A stretch of 64,000 nt of DNA. Source: Pseudomonas sp. Irchel s3h14 (GTDB lineage Bacteria > Pseudomonadota > Gammaproteobacteria > Pseudomonadales > Pseudomonadaceae). The notes beneath the pieces were generated by a model that ran no database searches, had not been told where the DNA came from, and saw only the letters and a program-made list of their open reading frames with translations. The stretch lies in assembly GCF_900187425.1 (NCBI RefSeq), contig NZ_FYDJ01000022.1:1-64000 (forward strand), written 5' to 3'. The position numbers were made by a program, and so were the translations under genes. Below are positions 1 to 9,580 of this stretch, piece after piece; the stretch's first letter is position 1, and the number at the start of each line of letters is the position of its first letter.

Positions 1-330
1 GCTCCTCACCACTCAACAGGCCGAGCGTTAGCTCGCCTGCAGCTTTTGATCTTGATGCACCGCCCCATCGAGAGGCCGAGTGGAGGTTCTGCGCAGTGGG
101 CAACCCGGCATGGATGCCGGGTTAGCCGCCCCCGGCCATGGATGGCCGATGGCGGCGGGCCCACGGAGCAGGACCGGAGCGAGGGCATGCCGAGCCTAGG
201 CGAGGCACCGAACGAAAGGGGCAAGAACCCTTTGGTTACTTTGGGGTTCTTTTCCAAAGTGACCCGCCGTAAGGGCGGAACCCTAAGCCGCCATCACCGC
301 AGAAACGGATATACACCCCAACCTCAAGTG
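1..330. repeat. Pseudomonas-type intergenic repeat, left end possibly cut
   Basis: This is a GC-rich stretch without a believable gene. It contains a small palindrome around the GGCCATGGATGGCC core, a CCCGGCATGGATGCCGGG-type hairpin near 107-125, and inverted AAGAACCC/GGGTTCTT arms around 222-253. The first 50 bases (GCTCGCC, CTTTTGATCTTGATG) resemble the half repeat near 62071-62118. Sequences of this style recur between genes in fluorescens-group genomes, which is recalled knowledge and not tested here. The short ORFs on either strand are proline/arginine-rich translations of the repeat and are not called. The element may extend left of the window. Confidence 0.5.
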
Positions 331-373
331 AACAGCATCACGCCCATGCGCAGCGTTTTCATCTCCGTCGCCG

Positions 374-2848
374 TCAGAAACTCGCTTTGACCGACACCAT
401 GAAGTTGCGAGGATCACCGTAGTAATTACCGAAGGTCTCGGTACCGATTGTGGCGTAGTAGCGCTTGTCGAACAGGTTGTTGCCGTTCAACGCCACCGAC
501 CAGGTGTCGTCGATGCGGTAGCCGATGCGACCGTTCCAAATCGCATAACCCGACTGGCTGATCTTGTTTCCGCTGACCGGAGACACCCGGAAGTTATCGC
601 TTTGCGCGTTGACGCCAGCACCGACGGTGAACCTTTCAAGAGACCCGCTCAGGGCATAATCGCCCCACATGCGCAACACATGCCGAGGCACATAACTGTT
701 GAACGCTGCGCCATTGAGGCTGGTGTCGATGTCGTCGAGGGTTTTGGTCTGAGTGTAGGTGTAACCCGCGAGCAACTGGAGTCGCTCGATGACTTCACCA
801 CTGATCTCGGCCTCGAAACCCTGGGCGCGAACTTTTCCGGCGTTGACGTAGCAGTAGCCATCCGATGACGGGCAGGATGAGTTGTAGTCAGTCTGCGCCT
901 GGTCCTTCTGGACAGTCCGGAACAGGTTGAAAGAGCTGTTCAGGCGACCGTCGAACCAGGCGCCCTTGATCCCCAACTCATAGCTTTGGCCTACGAGCGG
1001 TTTGAGAGCGGATCCGTCTTCCGATCGGAAATTGCCTTGCGGAGTAAAAATTTCCGAGTAGCTGGCGTAGGCCGTCAGGTTTTCGTTCAGGTCCAGCAAC
1101 AGGCCGGCAAACGGCGTGACCTGGCCAGTCTCCGTGGTGCTGGAATGTTCCGAAGTGCCGGAATTAATGAACAGGGAATCGGTATCGGAGCTGTACCAAC
1201 TCACCCGACTGCCCACCACCAAGGTCAGAGGATCCGCCAGCTTCAGGCGCAAAGTGGAGTAGACGCCCTTCTGCCGGGTGACTGAATTGACCGGCCCGCC
1301 GCGCGACGAGTTGTCGATGAAGTAACTGTCGTCCGGCTCCGGAATATGCTTGTCGGGGTTGAACACATTCTGTCGCTGCGGCAGAAACGCCACCGAGTAG
1401 AAGTCGTCTTTTTTCGAACGGCTGGCGTTGAAACCCACCACTAATTCATGTTGCTGACCGAACGCGCCGAACTTGCCATCCACGTAGGCGTCAAGTCCGT
1501 AATCGACCTGATCGTAGTCGTACATGCTCCCGAGCATGCCGGTGGTGCCCACGCCGGGTGTCACCGATCCGGAGGCGAACGCGTATTTGATGTCCTGAGT
1601 GTTCTTGGTATAAACGCTGGCGACCTTCAACGCCCAGTCTTCGTTGATCTGATGTTTCAGGTCGCTGAAGACGGTGGTTCGCTGGCTGCGCCAGGTGTTC
1701 CAGGAAGGGTCGAGGCAGGTCGAGCGACTGAGTTTCAGATCCCTGCCGTCCTTGTAACGCGGCAGGCCGCCCCAGCAAGGATTGGCGTCAATGTCTTCAT
1801 AGGCAACGCCCAGACCGAGGGTCGTATCGAGATTCAGATCGACGTCGAGCGCGCCGTAGTACACCTGATCCTTGCGACTGGCGTCGTCAACAAAGTAGTG
1901 TCGACTCTGCTCGGCGACGACGGCGCGTCCGCGAATCGTGCCGGACTCATTCAGCGGGCCACCGGTGTCGACCTGTCCGCGATAGTTGTCCCAACTGCCG
2001 CCGGACAGCGTGATGTCGGTATGTGGGACGGTCTGACCGCGCTTGCGAACGAAGTTCACCCCGCCAGCGGTGCCACCCGAGCCTTTCATCATCCCCGCAG
2101 CACCCCGCAGGATTTCGACGCGGTCGTAATACGCCATGTCACCGCTGAAACTGTCGGCCTGAACATAGAGATTGCCCATGTCCAGCGGCACACCGTCGTA
2201 CTGGTACTGGCCCGACATCCGGAACCCGCGCGAATAGAAATACTTGCCGCCCATGGTCGAGTCGTAGACGGTAATACCCGGCGTTTTTTCCATGACCTGA
2301 TCGATGGTGTTGAGGTTCTGGTCATCGAGCATCTTGCGGGTCATCACGGTGACCGATTGCGGCGTCTCTTTCAGGGAGTGCTCACCCTTGCCGATAGTCA
2401 CCGCTCCCGTGGTGTACGAACCGCTGTTCTCGGTAGTCGCGCCCAGCATCTGCCCATTGATGTTGGTGGCGCCCAACTCCAGTGCCGAACCGGCAGCGGG
2501 AACTGGCCGCAGCACGTAGGTGCCGTTGGCCTGGGGCTCGGCTTGCAGGCCACTGCCGCCAAGAATGCGCGCGAAGCCTTCACTGACCCCGAACGCACCT
2601 TTGAGCCCGGGGGATTTCAACCCTTCGGTTTGACGCGCATCAAAGGAAAGGGCAGCACCCGCTGCACTGGCGAAATGGCTGAGGACTTCGGTCAGGCTGC
2701 CAGGCGCAATGTCGAAGGATTGCACCGAATTTTGCTGTTGCGCCGGCGCCGCGGTCGCTGCAACTGGCCATACGCAAATCGACGTTGCCACGACTAACCC
2801 GACCTTCACCGCAATCGCCAGACGACCTGGCGTGTACACCCGAGACAT
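374..2848 (-). CDS. TonB-dependent siderophore receptor/transducer (FpvA/FoxA type)
   Basis: This is an outer-membrane ferric-siderophore receptor of 824 residues. A signal peptide (about residues 1-34, ending ATAA) is followed by an N-terminal secretin/TonB short domain at about 45-115 (FDIAPGSLTEVLSHF), which marks receptors that also signal through an anti-sigma factor. The plug domain follows (KETPQSVTVMTRK, then VEILRGAAGMMKGSGG), and then a beta-barrel ending in the aromatic VKASF typical of outer-membrane proteins. GGAGGG precedes the ATG at 2848. The upstream fecR-fecI pair on the same strand fits the Fec/Fpv cell-surface signalling layout, so the gene is probably transcribed by that sigma factor when its siderophore binds. 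The siderophore cannot be read from the sequence; a hydroxamate or pyoverdine-like xenosiderophore is plausible. Confidence 0.93.
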   Translation of the reverse strand: MSRVYTPGRLAIAVKVGLVVATSICVWPVAATAAPAQQQNSVQSFDIAPGSLTEVLSHFASAAGAALSFDARQTEGLKSPGLKGAFGVSEGFARILGGSGLQAEPQANGTYVLRPVPAAGSALELGATNINGQMLGATTENSGSYTTGAVTIGKGEHSLKETPQSVTVMTRKMLDDQNLNTIDQVMEKTPGITVYDSTMGGKYFYSRGFRMSGQYQYDGVPLDMGNLYVQADSFSGDMAYYDRVEILRGAAGMMKGSGGTAGGVNFVRKRGQTVPHTDITLSGGSWDNYRGQVDTGGPLNESGTIRGRAVVAEQSRHYFVDDASRKDQVYYGALDVDLNLDTTLGLGVAYEDIDANPCWGGLPRYKDGRDLKLSRSTCLDPSWNTWRSQRTTVFSDLKHQINEDWALKVASVYTKNTQDIKYAFASGSVTPGVGTTGMLGSMYDYDQVDYGLDAYVDGKFGAFGQQHELVVGFNASRSKKDDFYSVAFLPQRQNVFNPDKHIPEPDDSYFIDNSSRGGPVNSVTRQKGVYSTLRLKLADPLTLVVGSRVSWYSSDTDSLFINSGTSEHSSTTETGQVTPFAGLLLDLNENLTAYASYSEIFTPQGNFRSEDGSALKPLVGQSYELGIKGAWFDGRLNSSFNLFRTVQKDQAQTDYNSSCPSSDGYCYVNAGKVRAQGFEAEISGEVIERLQLLAGYTYTQTKTLDDIDTSLNGAAFNSYVPRHVLRMWGDYALSGSLERFTVGAGVNAQSDNFRVSPVSGNKISQSGYAIWNGRIGYRIDDTWSVALNGNNLFDKRYYATIGTETFGNYYGDPRNFMVSVKASF

Positions 2849-2954
2849 GCTTACCCTCCCCCAAAAACAATCAATAAAAACTCACTGAGGGATGAGCCGA
2901 ACGATGTGTATGAAAAGTGCAAAGGCAACAAAACTTTTTTGTGCACGGTGGGCG

Positions 2955-3908
2955 CTACTGCAAATCACCACCGGAAACATTGACCCAATAACGACTGTAT
3001 CGGCTGACGCGAAGGGAAAAACCGCTCTCCAGTGCGGCCAGCGCCAGGTCTGTGTTATCGATGGGGAACGCGCCGGACACCCGTAAATTGGCGATGCGCG
3101 GATCGCAGCGCAGCACCCCGGCGCGGTAGCGCGAAAGGTCGACCAACAACTCGGCCAAGGGACGATCAATGGCGATGATACTGCCTCGCTGCCACGCGCC
3201 TGCCGAAGCATCGTTGCGCCGTACCGTCCCCAGCGAGGTGGCATTGAAGCCGATAGTCTGGCCCGCCTCGAGGCGCACTTTCGATCCACCGCCAGAGGTC
3301 ACCTCCACCGCTTTCTCAAGCACAGCCACCTCGCCACTCTGACCTTGGGACCGGACGATAAAACGCGTCCCCAGCGCCAGCACCTCGCAATCGCGGGTGA
3401 CCACCTTGAACGGCCGCCGCGAAGGATCGACAGCGGTCGTGACGAGAATCTCGCCCCTCAACAGTTCCAGAACGCGTTGATGACTGTCGAAACGCAGGTT
3501 GACCACGGTGTCGGTATTCAGCAGCAATGAACTGCCATCCGCCAAACGAAACTCTCGGCGCTCACCCACGGCGGTGCGGAAATCGGCCAACAGGTTTTGG
3601 GTTGTTTCACTGCGCCATCCTGACCACCCCAGCGAACCGGCCGACGCCAACACCAATACACTGCGCAATACCTGGCGACGGGATCGCTCGGCACCCCGCA
3701 AGGCCGGCGAAGCCAGCGCACCCGGCACGCTGCTCATCTGCTCGCCGACGGCGGCCATGCGCTGCCAGGCCTGGCGATGCGCAGGGTCAGCTATCAGCCA
3801 GTCGTTCCACGCCGCACGATCCGAATCGGTCGCGACGCCGGACTGCAATCGGGCGTACCACTGGGCGGCGATGCTGATCGCCTTTAACTCGGCGGACGAC
3901 AGGCTCAT
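2955..3908 (-). CDS. FecR-family anti-sigma factor
   Basis: This is an inner-membrane regulator of 317 residues that should hold the neighbouring ECF sigma factor and receive the signal from the TonB receptor. The N-terminal cytoplasmic part (residues 1-80) carries the DUF4880-type motif WNDWLIADPAHRQAWQRM. A short hydrophobic segment follows (VLRSVLVLASAGSLGWSGW), then the periplasmic FecR domain (AVGERREFRLADGSSLLLNTDT) and a C-terminal region resembling the secretin/TonB short domain. I chose the ATG at 3908 because it overlaps the sigma-factor stop as ATGA, the usual translational coupling, and gives the normal family length. A longer start at 3941 would lie inside the sigma gene. Confidence 0.92.
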   Translation of the reverse strand: MSLSSAELKAISIAAQWYARLQSGVATDSDRAAWNDWLIADPAHRQAWQRMAAVGEQMSSVPGALASPALRGAERSRRQVLRSVLVLASAGSLGWSGWRSETTQNLLADFRTAVGERREFRLADGSSLLLNTDTVVNLRFDSHQRVLELLRGEILVTTAVDPSRRPFKVVTRDCEVLALGTRFIVRSQGQSGEVAVLEKAVEVTSGGGSKVRLEAGQTIGFNATSLGTVRRNDASAGAWQRGSIIAIDRPLAELLVDLSRYRAGVLRCDPRIANLRVSGAFPIDNTDLALAALESGFSLRVSRYSRYWVNVSGGDLQ

Positions 3909-4426
3909 GCCAGCTGCAACTGAATTTGCATCAGGCAGCAATGTTCCATGGCCTTGGCCATGTGATTATTGACCGTGCGCACGCTGATACTCAGGCGCTC
4001 GGCAATTTGCGGGTAGGTCAGGCCATCGAACTGAGACAGGATGAACGTTTGCTTGACCTTCCGCCCCAACCCTTGCAGCAAACGGTCGATTTCCATCAGG
4101 GCTTGCAGCAGGATCGCCTGTTCCTCCAACGAGGGCTGTTGCCATTCGGGCATGGCGGCCAAGGCTTCCAGATAGGACTGCTCCAGCGAGCGCCGACGGA
4201 ACAGGTCGATCAGCAAGCCCTTGGCGATCATTGACAGGTAAGGTCGCGGCTCGCGAATCTCCAGCGCATTGCGCGCCTTGATCACCCGTACGAAGGTGTC
4301 CTGCGCCAGGTCCGCCGCATCGTAGGCATTGCCCAGACGTTTGCGCAGCCAGCCTTTGAGCCAACCGTGATGGTCGCAATACAGATCATTGACGGCGCTG
4401 TGCAGGGACAAATCGTTGACGGGCAT
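3905..4426 (-). CDS. FecI-type ECF RNA polymerase sigma factor
   Basis: This 173-residue sigma-70 family protein belongs to the iron-starvation (FecI/PvdS) group. Region 2 is seen at about 20-85 (GNAYDAADLAQDTFVRVI, then EPRPYLSMIAKGLLIDLFRRR). Region 4 is at about 105-165 with the helix-turn-helix LTYPQIAERLSISVRTVNNHMAKA. It is the first gene of the sigma/FecR/receptor unit and should direct transcription of the receptor at 374-2848. A close match to a Fur box lies 23 bases upstream of the start codon, so the unit is probably switched on by iron limitation. Confidence 0.94.
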   Translation of the reverse strand: MPVNDLSLHSAVNDLYCDHHGWLKGWLRKRLGNAYDAADLAQDTFVRVIKARNALEIREPRPYLSMIAKGLLIDLFRRRSLEQSYLEALAAMPEWQQPSLEEQAILLQALMEIDRLLQGLGRKVKQTFILSQFDGLTYPQIAERLSISVRTVNNHMAKAMEHCCLMQIQLQLA

Positions 4427-4448
4427 GACAATGGAATAATTCGCGAGT

Positions 4449-4467
4449 GATAATGACTCGCATTGTC
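4449..4467 (-). promoter_or_regulatory. Fur box upstream of the ECF sigma factor
   Basis: GATAATGACTCGCATTGTC matches 14 of 19 positions of the Fur consensus (GATAATGATAATCATTATC). It lies 23 bases upstream of the sigma-factor start, where Fur repressor sites usually sit in Pseudomonas iron-starvation sigma genes. The assignment is by eye. Confidence 0.7.
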
Positions 4468-4517
4468 ATGTGTACGGGAGGTGATTGGCAATAGCCACCT
4501 TGGCCAAAAACCACCCC

Positions 4518-4886
4518 TCACTCGACGTCTTTGAGCACCTCAAACGTGACTTGATCGGGATAGAACGCCATGTAGCCGCGAATCTGATCGACCGACACTT
4601 TGGGGTCTTCATAGCTCCACACCGCGTTAGCGCCCTCATGTCCCGGGACTTGCAGACTGAAATAGCTGGCATCGCCCTTGTAGGGGCAATAACTCGTGTG
4701 ATCGGTGCGGGCAAAGTATTTTTCATCGATGTCCTCCCGCGGCACGTAATACACCGGAGGATAGTTGGCCTCGAGCAACACCAGCGCCCGTGCGGAAGCG
4801 GCCACCTGAATACCGTGAAACATTACAAGCAGGCAGCCTGGCTGCTCTGCAATGGTGATGACAGGACTAGGACCGGTGCTTTTCAT
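4518..4886 (-). CDS. DUF427 domain protein
   Basis: This small soluble protein of 122 residues has the DUF427 pattern: VASSARALVLLE-like opening (here AASARALVLLEANYPPVYYVPRED), then YCPYKGDASYFS and AVWSYEDP. Members form a compact beta-barrel of unknown biochemical role. The gene stands alone between the sigma-factor promoter region and a gene-poor stretch. The reading frame is intact and the length is normal for the family. No function is inferred. Confidence 0.85.
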   Translation of the reverse strand: MKSTGPSPVITIAEQPGCLLVMFHGIQVAASARALVLLEANYPPVYYVPREDIDEKYFARTDHTSYCPYKGDASYFSLQVPGHEGANAVWSYEDPKVSVDQIRGYMAFYPDQVTFEVLKDVE

Positions 4887-5202
4887 GAAATACGTTCCTC
4901 ATGACGGTGATGAACCTGTGAGAGCGAGGCTTGCCCGCGGTGGGCGGCACAGCAGCCCCAAAACCTGAGACCACGACTTTCAGGTATAACCCAGATTTTG
5001 CACTCACGACGGCTTCGCAGCCGAACGGGACGATGCGGCGCTCCGACGAGGCCAAAAACGAAATGCCGATATAAGCGGGCAAACGCTCAAAGCCGGTGAA
5101 ACATCGTCTACGATCAATAGGATCGTTGACGTCCCTGCTGCCCAGACAGGCAGTCGTGGCATGGCGTGGGGATTTGAGTCTCAGAAACCTGAGGGTCTCA
5201 CC
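4887..5202. other. Intergenic stretch with a single REP-like half site
   Basis: No gene is seen in these 316 bases. Near 4917-4960 there is a REP-like half element (GAGAGCGAGGCTTGCCCGCGG) related to the other REP sequences in the window. The long minus-strand reading frame across this stretch is a shadow of the gene that follows. Confidence 0.4.
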
Positions 5203-7434
5203 ATGCCCGCCACACAGTTTTCCCTCGACCAGAAAATCATCACCCTCGACGCCCGTCCGGATCGCCTCGACCTGCGCGATCGTATTTTTACTCCACGGGT
5301 CCAGTCGCTGCCGCCCTCCTGGCCCGCCGACAAGGACATTGCCTCCGAACTCTCGGGCTACCTGGACAAAAACATGGTGCTCTACCAGGGCAGTGAAGGC
5401 GCATGCACCGGGTTCGGACTGGCGGCGGTGGTCAATTTTCTGTTGTGGCGGCGAGACAGGGCCTCCACCAAAACGAGTCCGCGCCAGCTTTATCATCTGG
5501 CCAAACTCTATGACGAATGGCCAGGCGAAGATTACGTGGGTTCCAGTTGTCGCGGCGCACTGAAGGGCTGGCACAAACACGGCGTCTGCGCGCAGGAACT
5601 GTGGCCCTATACCGTCAAGCCGGACGGATCGGTTCCGGCCTTTGAAGCACCGGCGGAGAATTGGGCGATGGATGCCATGACGCGGCCGCTGGGGGTTTAC
5701 TACCGTGTCGAGAAGGACGATGTCACCGCCATGATGGCGGCGCTGTATGAGGCCGGCGCGCTTTTCGTCTCTGCCAATGTGCATCAGGGTTGGGCACTGA
5801 TGCGACCCAAAGGCAAAAAACAGCCGGCGGTGGAATTCAAGAGCATGTCTGCGCTGCCCGTCATCAAATGGCCGGCAGCCAGTGAGGGCGGTCACGCCTT
5901 TGCCTTGATCGGGTACACCAGTCAGGGGTTCATCGTGCAGAACTCCTGGTCAACCGACTGGGGATTTTCCGGCTTCGCCATCCTCACGTTCGAAGACTGG
6001 CTGGCCAATGGCACCGACGCCTGGACCATGGCCCTCGGGGTGCCGATCGAACGCGGCGCCTTATCGAAAAACGCACGCCCTTCAGGCTCCCGCAACGGTA
6101 CTCAATCACCGTTTCGTAGCGCGCTGTCCAGTTCCAACGCCAAGCGCGAAGGGTTTTCCCTGTTCACGGCCAGCGCCTGCGAGGCCGATCGCAAAGGGCC
6201 GCCGCTGTTGACCAACGATCAGGCTTACGGCCTGACCATCGTGATGGAAAACAATGGCAGCATCGGCCCTCGCCTGACCGACGTGGAAAACGTCCGGGCG
6301 GGCGTCAAGCGCATCGTCTACGAGGCGCCTCGCGCCTGGTACGACAAGCTGCCGGCCGCAAACAAACCCCCGGTGCTGCGCATCGCCGTCATTGCCCACG
6401 GTGGACTCAATTCCGAGCAGGATTCGATCAATCGAATTTGTGCGATGGCGCCCTACTTCCTTGAAAACGGCATCTACCCGCTGTTTGTCACCTGGCGCAC
6501 CGGGGCCCTCGAGACACTGGCGAACATCGTCCAGGACACCCTGCCCGGGCTATTTCCCGAAGCCGGCAGCATCAGCGATGCATTGAAGGCCATCAAGGAC
6601 AAAGCCGTGGAAGGCTTTGATCGCACGCTGGAACTGGCGACCAAAAAACCCGGCGGCGATCAGTGGAGCCAGATGAAACAGAACGCCGAAGCCGCCGCAG
6701 TCGTCGGCTTTACCCCGCGTGGGCTGGTGGAAATGGCCGAGTCGTTGAAAAACCTGGTCGCCGACATGGACAAGAAGAATGTCGAGCTGCATTTGATTGG
6801 CCACTCCGCGGGTTCCCTGATCAATGGCCACTTGATTCACCTGTTGTGGGCCAGGGGGTTGCCCACCGAAACGTCGACGCTGATGGCCCCGGCCTGCACC
6901 CTCGATTTCGCGAACCAGACCTACCGCAAAGTCATCGAAGGGGGAGGCCTCAAGCGCAAGGACTTCCACATTCACCTCTTGTCCGACAGCCGCGAACAGG
7001 ATGACAACGTCATCGGTGTGTACCACAAATCCCTGCTGTACCTCGTTTCCCGGGCCTATGAAGAACTGCAACGCATGCCGCTGCTGGGCATGGCCAAGAG
7101 CCTGGACAAGCAGTGCCAGGACTTCAGCAATCCCGATCTGGCGGAGTGGAACATCGCCGCCAAAAACATGACCGAACAGTGGAACCAGTTTTACTTTGGC
7201 AAAACCATTCCGACCGGGTTTGCCGCAACGGGTCGCGGGCTTCCCGAAGCGTTCGCGCAAACCCTGCATATCTTCAACGATCCGAAAATGAACTATGGCG
7301 CGGGCACCAAAAAAGACACTTCCCACGGAGGCTTCGATAATGATGTGAACGTGATTACCGCAGCGTTGCTGACCATTCTCAGGCGAGAGCCCGGCGCGAA
7401 GCTGGATCAGCCGGTGGTTAACCTGAACTACTGA
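5203..7434 (+). CDS. C1-family (papain-like) peptidase fused to an alpha/beta hydrolase domain
   Basis: This two-domain protein has 743 residues. The N-terminal half looks like a papain-fold cysteine peptidase: Cys68 in QGSEGACTGFGLA, His231 in EGGHAFALIGYT and Asn247 in IVQNSWSTDWG give the Cys-His-Asn triad in order. The C-terminal half carries a lipase/hydrolase nucleophile elbow, GHSAG with Ser535, preceded by VIAHGGLNSE, which looks like an oxyanion-region motif. No signal peptide or membrane segment is visible, so the protein is probably cytoplasmic unless secreted by a non-Sec route. The ATG at 5203 is preferred over 5161 because GAGGG lies seven bases before it. The gene has no operon partner. 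Substrates of both domains are unknown. A secreted effector or a peptide/ester-processing enzyme are both possible. Confidence 0.8.
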   Translation: MPATQFSLDQKIITLDARPDRLDLRDRIFTPRVQSLPPSWPADKDIASELSGYLDKNMVLYQGSEGACTGFGLAAVVNFLLWRRDRASTKTSPRQLYHLAKLYDEWPGEDYVGSSCRGALKGWHKHGVCAQELWPYTVKPDGSVPAFEAPAENWAMDAMTRPLGVYYRVEKDDVTAMMAALYEAGALFVSANVHQGWALMRPKGKKQPAVEFKSMSALPVIKWPAASEGGHAFALIGYTSQGFIVQNSWSTDWGFSGFAILTFEDWLANGTDAWTMALGVPIERGALSKNARPSGSRNGTQSPFRSALSSSNAKREGFSLFTASACEADRKGPPLLTNDQAYGLTIVMENNGSIGPRLTDVENVRAGVKRIVYEAPRAWYDKLPAANKPPVLRIAVIAHGGLNSEQDSINRICAMAPYFLENGIYPLFVTWRTGALETLANIVQDTLPGLFPEAGSISDALKAIKDKAVEGFDRTLELATKKPGGDQWSQMKQNAEAAAVVGFTPRGLVEMAESLKNLVADMDKKNVELHLIGHSAGSLINGHLIHLLWARGLPTETSTLMAPACTLDFANQTYRKVIEGGGLKRKDFHIHLLSDSREQDDNVIGVYHKSLLYLVSRAYEELQRMPLLGMAKSLDKQCQDFSNPDLAEWNIAAKNMTEQWNQFYFGKTIPTGFAATGRGLPEAFAQTLHIFNDPKMNYGAGTKKDTSHGGFDNDVNVITAALLTILRREPGAKLDQPVVNLNY

Positions 7435-7552
7435 GGAGCCTGTGCAATGAATCGCAACGCACCGACTGTACATCCATACAGATAAAGATTGCCCCATCGC
7501 TCATCAGCCGCCATTCTGTCCGCCTCTCGACAGTTGATGAGCGATGGTGGTT

Positions 7553-9502
7553 ATGCGGCTGTACCTCTGTGAAAAACCTTCCCAGGCCAAAGACATTGCG
7601 GCCGTCCTCGGCGCCAGGCGTCGTGGCGACGGCTGCTGGCTGGGAACGGACGTCACGGTGACCTGGTGCATCGGCCATCTGCTGGAAACCGCGCCGCCCG
7701 ACGCCTATGACGCGCGCTACAAGCGCTGGGTGCTGGCGGATCTGCCGATCATTCCAGAGAAGTGGAAGATGACCGTCAAACCGCGCACGGCCAGCCAGTA
7801 CAAAGCGGTCAAGCGGCTGCTCGGCGAGGCCGATGAATTAGTGATCGCCACCGACGCCGACCGTGAGGGCGAGATGATCGCCCGGGAACTGGTGGAGCAT
7901 TGCCGTTATCGCGGGCCGATCCAGCGGTTATGGCTGTCGGCGCTGGACGATGCGTCGATCCGCAAGGCGCTGGCAGCCCTGAAGCCGGGGGCCGAGACCT
8001 TTAGCCTTTACCATTCGGCACTCGGGCGCTCCCGGGCCGACTGGCTGATTGGGATGAACATGAGTCGGCTGTTCACACTGCTGGGGCGTCAGTCGGGTTA
8101 TCAGGGCGTATTGCCGGTTGGTCGGGTGCAAACGCCGACCCTGCGCCTGGTGGTGGATCGCGACCGCAGCATCGCCGACTTCGTGCCGGTCGCCTATTGG
8201 GCCATTGATGTGCAACTGCTGCACGACGGCACCACGTTCACCGCCCAGTGGCGTGCGGCCTCTGAGGTTTGCGACGATCAGGATCGCTGTCTGAATCAAG
8301 CGTTGGCGCAGCAAGCAGCGGCGGCGATTGGCAGCGCGGCGAGTGCCCGGGTGATCAAACTGCGCACCGAGCGGATGCGCGAAGTCGCCCCCCTGCCCTT
8401 CGATCTGGGCACCTTGCAGGAAGTCTGCTCGAGGAAGCTCGGGCTCGGCGCCCAGGAAACCCTCGACATCGCCCAGGCCCTGTACGAAACCCACAAGGTC
8501 ATCACCTATCCCCGCAGCGACTGCGGTTATCTGCCCGTGAGTCAGCACAGTGAAGCACCGGGCATTCTTGCCGCGCTGAGGCAGGCTGATCCGGCGCTGA
8601 ACGCCTTGAACGACTTCCTGCAGCCTCAGCGCCGCTCACGGGCCTGGAACGATGCCAAGGTCAGCGCGCACCACGGCATCATCCCCACCGCTGCGGCGAA
8701 AAACCTCGAGCGGCTGGCGGGCAAGCAGCGGGCGGTCTACACCCTGATCCGCGCGCGCTACCTGGCGCAGTTTCTGCCCAACCATGAATACGACCGGACC
8801 CAGGCCGACTTCGACTGCGCCGGTGAAGCCTTGCGGGCCGTCGGTAAGCAGATCGTCGAACCCGGCTGGAAGCGCGCGCTGCCCGAAGCCCTTGCTCCGG
8901 CCAAGGGCCGCGAAGCACCGGCGCCGCAAACGCTGCCGGCATTGGCCGAAGGGCGTGACTGCGCGGTGGCCGACGTCAAGTTCAAGGACCTCTGGACGCA
9001 ACCGCCCAAACCGTTCACCGAAGGCGATCTGATCAAGGCGATGAAAAACGTCGCCAAACTGGTGGAAGATCCGCTGCTCAAGCAGAAACTCAAGGACACC
9101 ACCGGCATTGGCACTGAAGCGACCCGCGCCTCGATCATCCAGGGCCTGCTCGACCGTGGTTATCTGATCAAGAACGGCAAGGCCCTGGCCGCCACCCCGG
9201 CCGCGTTCAGCCTGATCGACGCCGTACCGCGTGCCATCGCCGACCCTGGGACCACGGCGATTTGGGAGCAGGCGCTGGACATGGTGCAGAGTGGTGAAAT
9301 GAGCCTGGAAGAATTCGTCACCAAGCAAGCCGCGTGGATGAGCAAACAGGTCACCCGTTGCGCCGGCCTGAGCCTGACCATCAGCGGACCGGCAAGCCCC
9401 GCCGGGCGCGGTGCCACACCGTGGAAAAACAAACGCAAACCCGCCAAACGCAAGCCCTCGACGGGCACCAAACGCGCGACAAAACCGGCGACCAAGGCTT
9501 GA
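7553..9502 (+). CDS. topB: DNA topoisomerase III
   Basis: This type IA topoisomerase of 649 residues (E. coli TopB has about 650) passes single DNA strands to resolve precatenanes and recombination intermediates. The TOPRIM domain is at the N terminus (LYLCEKPSQAKDIAAVLG, with the acidic cluster ATDADREGEM). The active-site tyrosine is Tyr319 in VITYPRSDCGYLP. The C-terminal tail is lysine-rich (KNKRKPAKRKP), as expected for non-specific DNA contact. Two close starts exist (7544 and 7553). The second gives the conserved MRLYLCEKPS beginning and was chosen, although neither has a strong ribosome-binding site. The gene is monocistronic. Confidence 0.95.
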   Translation: MRLYLCEKPSQAKDIAAVLGARRRGDGCWLGTDVTVTWCIGHLLETAPPDAYDARYKRWVLADLPIIPEKWKMTVKPRTASQYKAVKRLLGEADELVIATDADREGEMIARELVEHCRYRGPIQRLWLSALDDASIRKALAALKPGAETFSLYHSALGRSRADWLIGMNMSRLFTLLGRQSGYQGVLPVGRVQTPTLRLVVDRDRSIADFVPVAYWAIDVQLLHDGTTFTAQWRAASEVCDDQDRCLNQALAQQAAAAIGSAASARVIKLRTERMREVAPLPFDLGTLQEVCSRKLGLGAQETLDIAQALYETHKVITYPRSDCGYLPVSQHSEAPGILAALRQADPALNALNDFLQPQRRSRAWNDAKVSAHHGIIPTAAAKNLERLAGKQRAVYTLIRARYLAQFLPNHEYDRTQADFDCAGEALRAVGKQIVEPGWKRALPEALAPAKGREAPAPQTLPALAEGRDCAVADVKFKDLWTQPPKPFTEGDLIKAMKNVAKLVEDPLLKQKLKDTTGIGTEATRASIIQGLLDRGYLIKNGKALAATPAAFSLIDAVPRAIADPGTTAIWEQALDMVQSGEMSLEEFVTKQAAWMSKQVTRCAGLSLTISGPASPAGRGATPWKNKRKPAKRKPSTGTKRATKPATKA

Positions 9503-9580
9503 GGGCACTTCGATTGAGCCAAAAGGGTCTAGTGTTCTTCAAGTCCAGCGACAGCCCCATTTTCTGATAAGGCATCGACC

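Noticed and set aside
6..390. Short ORFs in the left-edge repeat
   Set aside because: The sequence is repeat-like with internal palindromes, and the translations are Pro/Arg/Gly rich without homology I can recognise.
1448..2797. 449-residue plus-strand ORF opposite the TonB receptor
   Set aside because: It is a shadow frame of the receptor gene; composition is unlike a protein and no ribosome-binding site is present.
4867..5895. 342-residue minus-strand ORF
   Set aside because: It overlaps the protease-hydrolase gene, which has clear catalytic motifs on the other strand.
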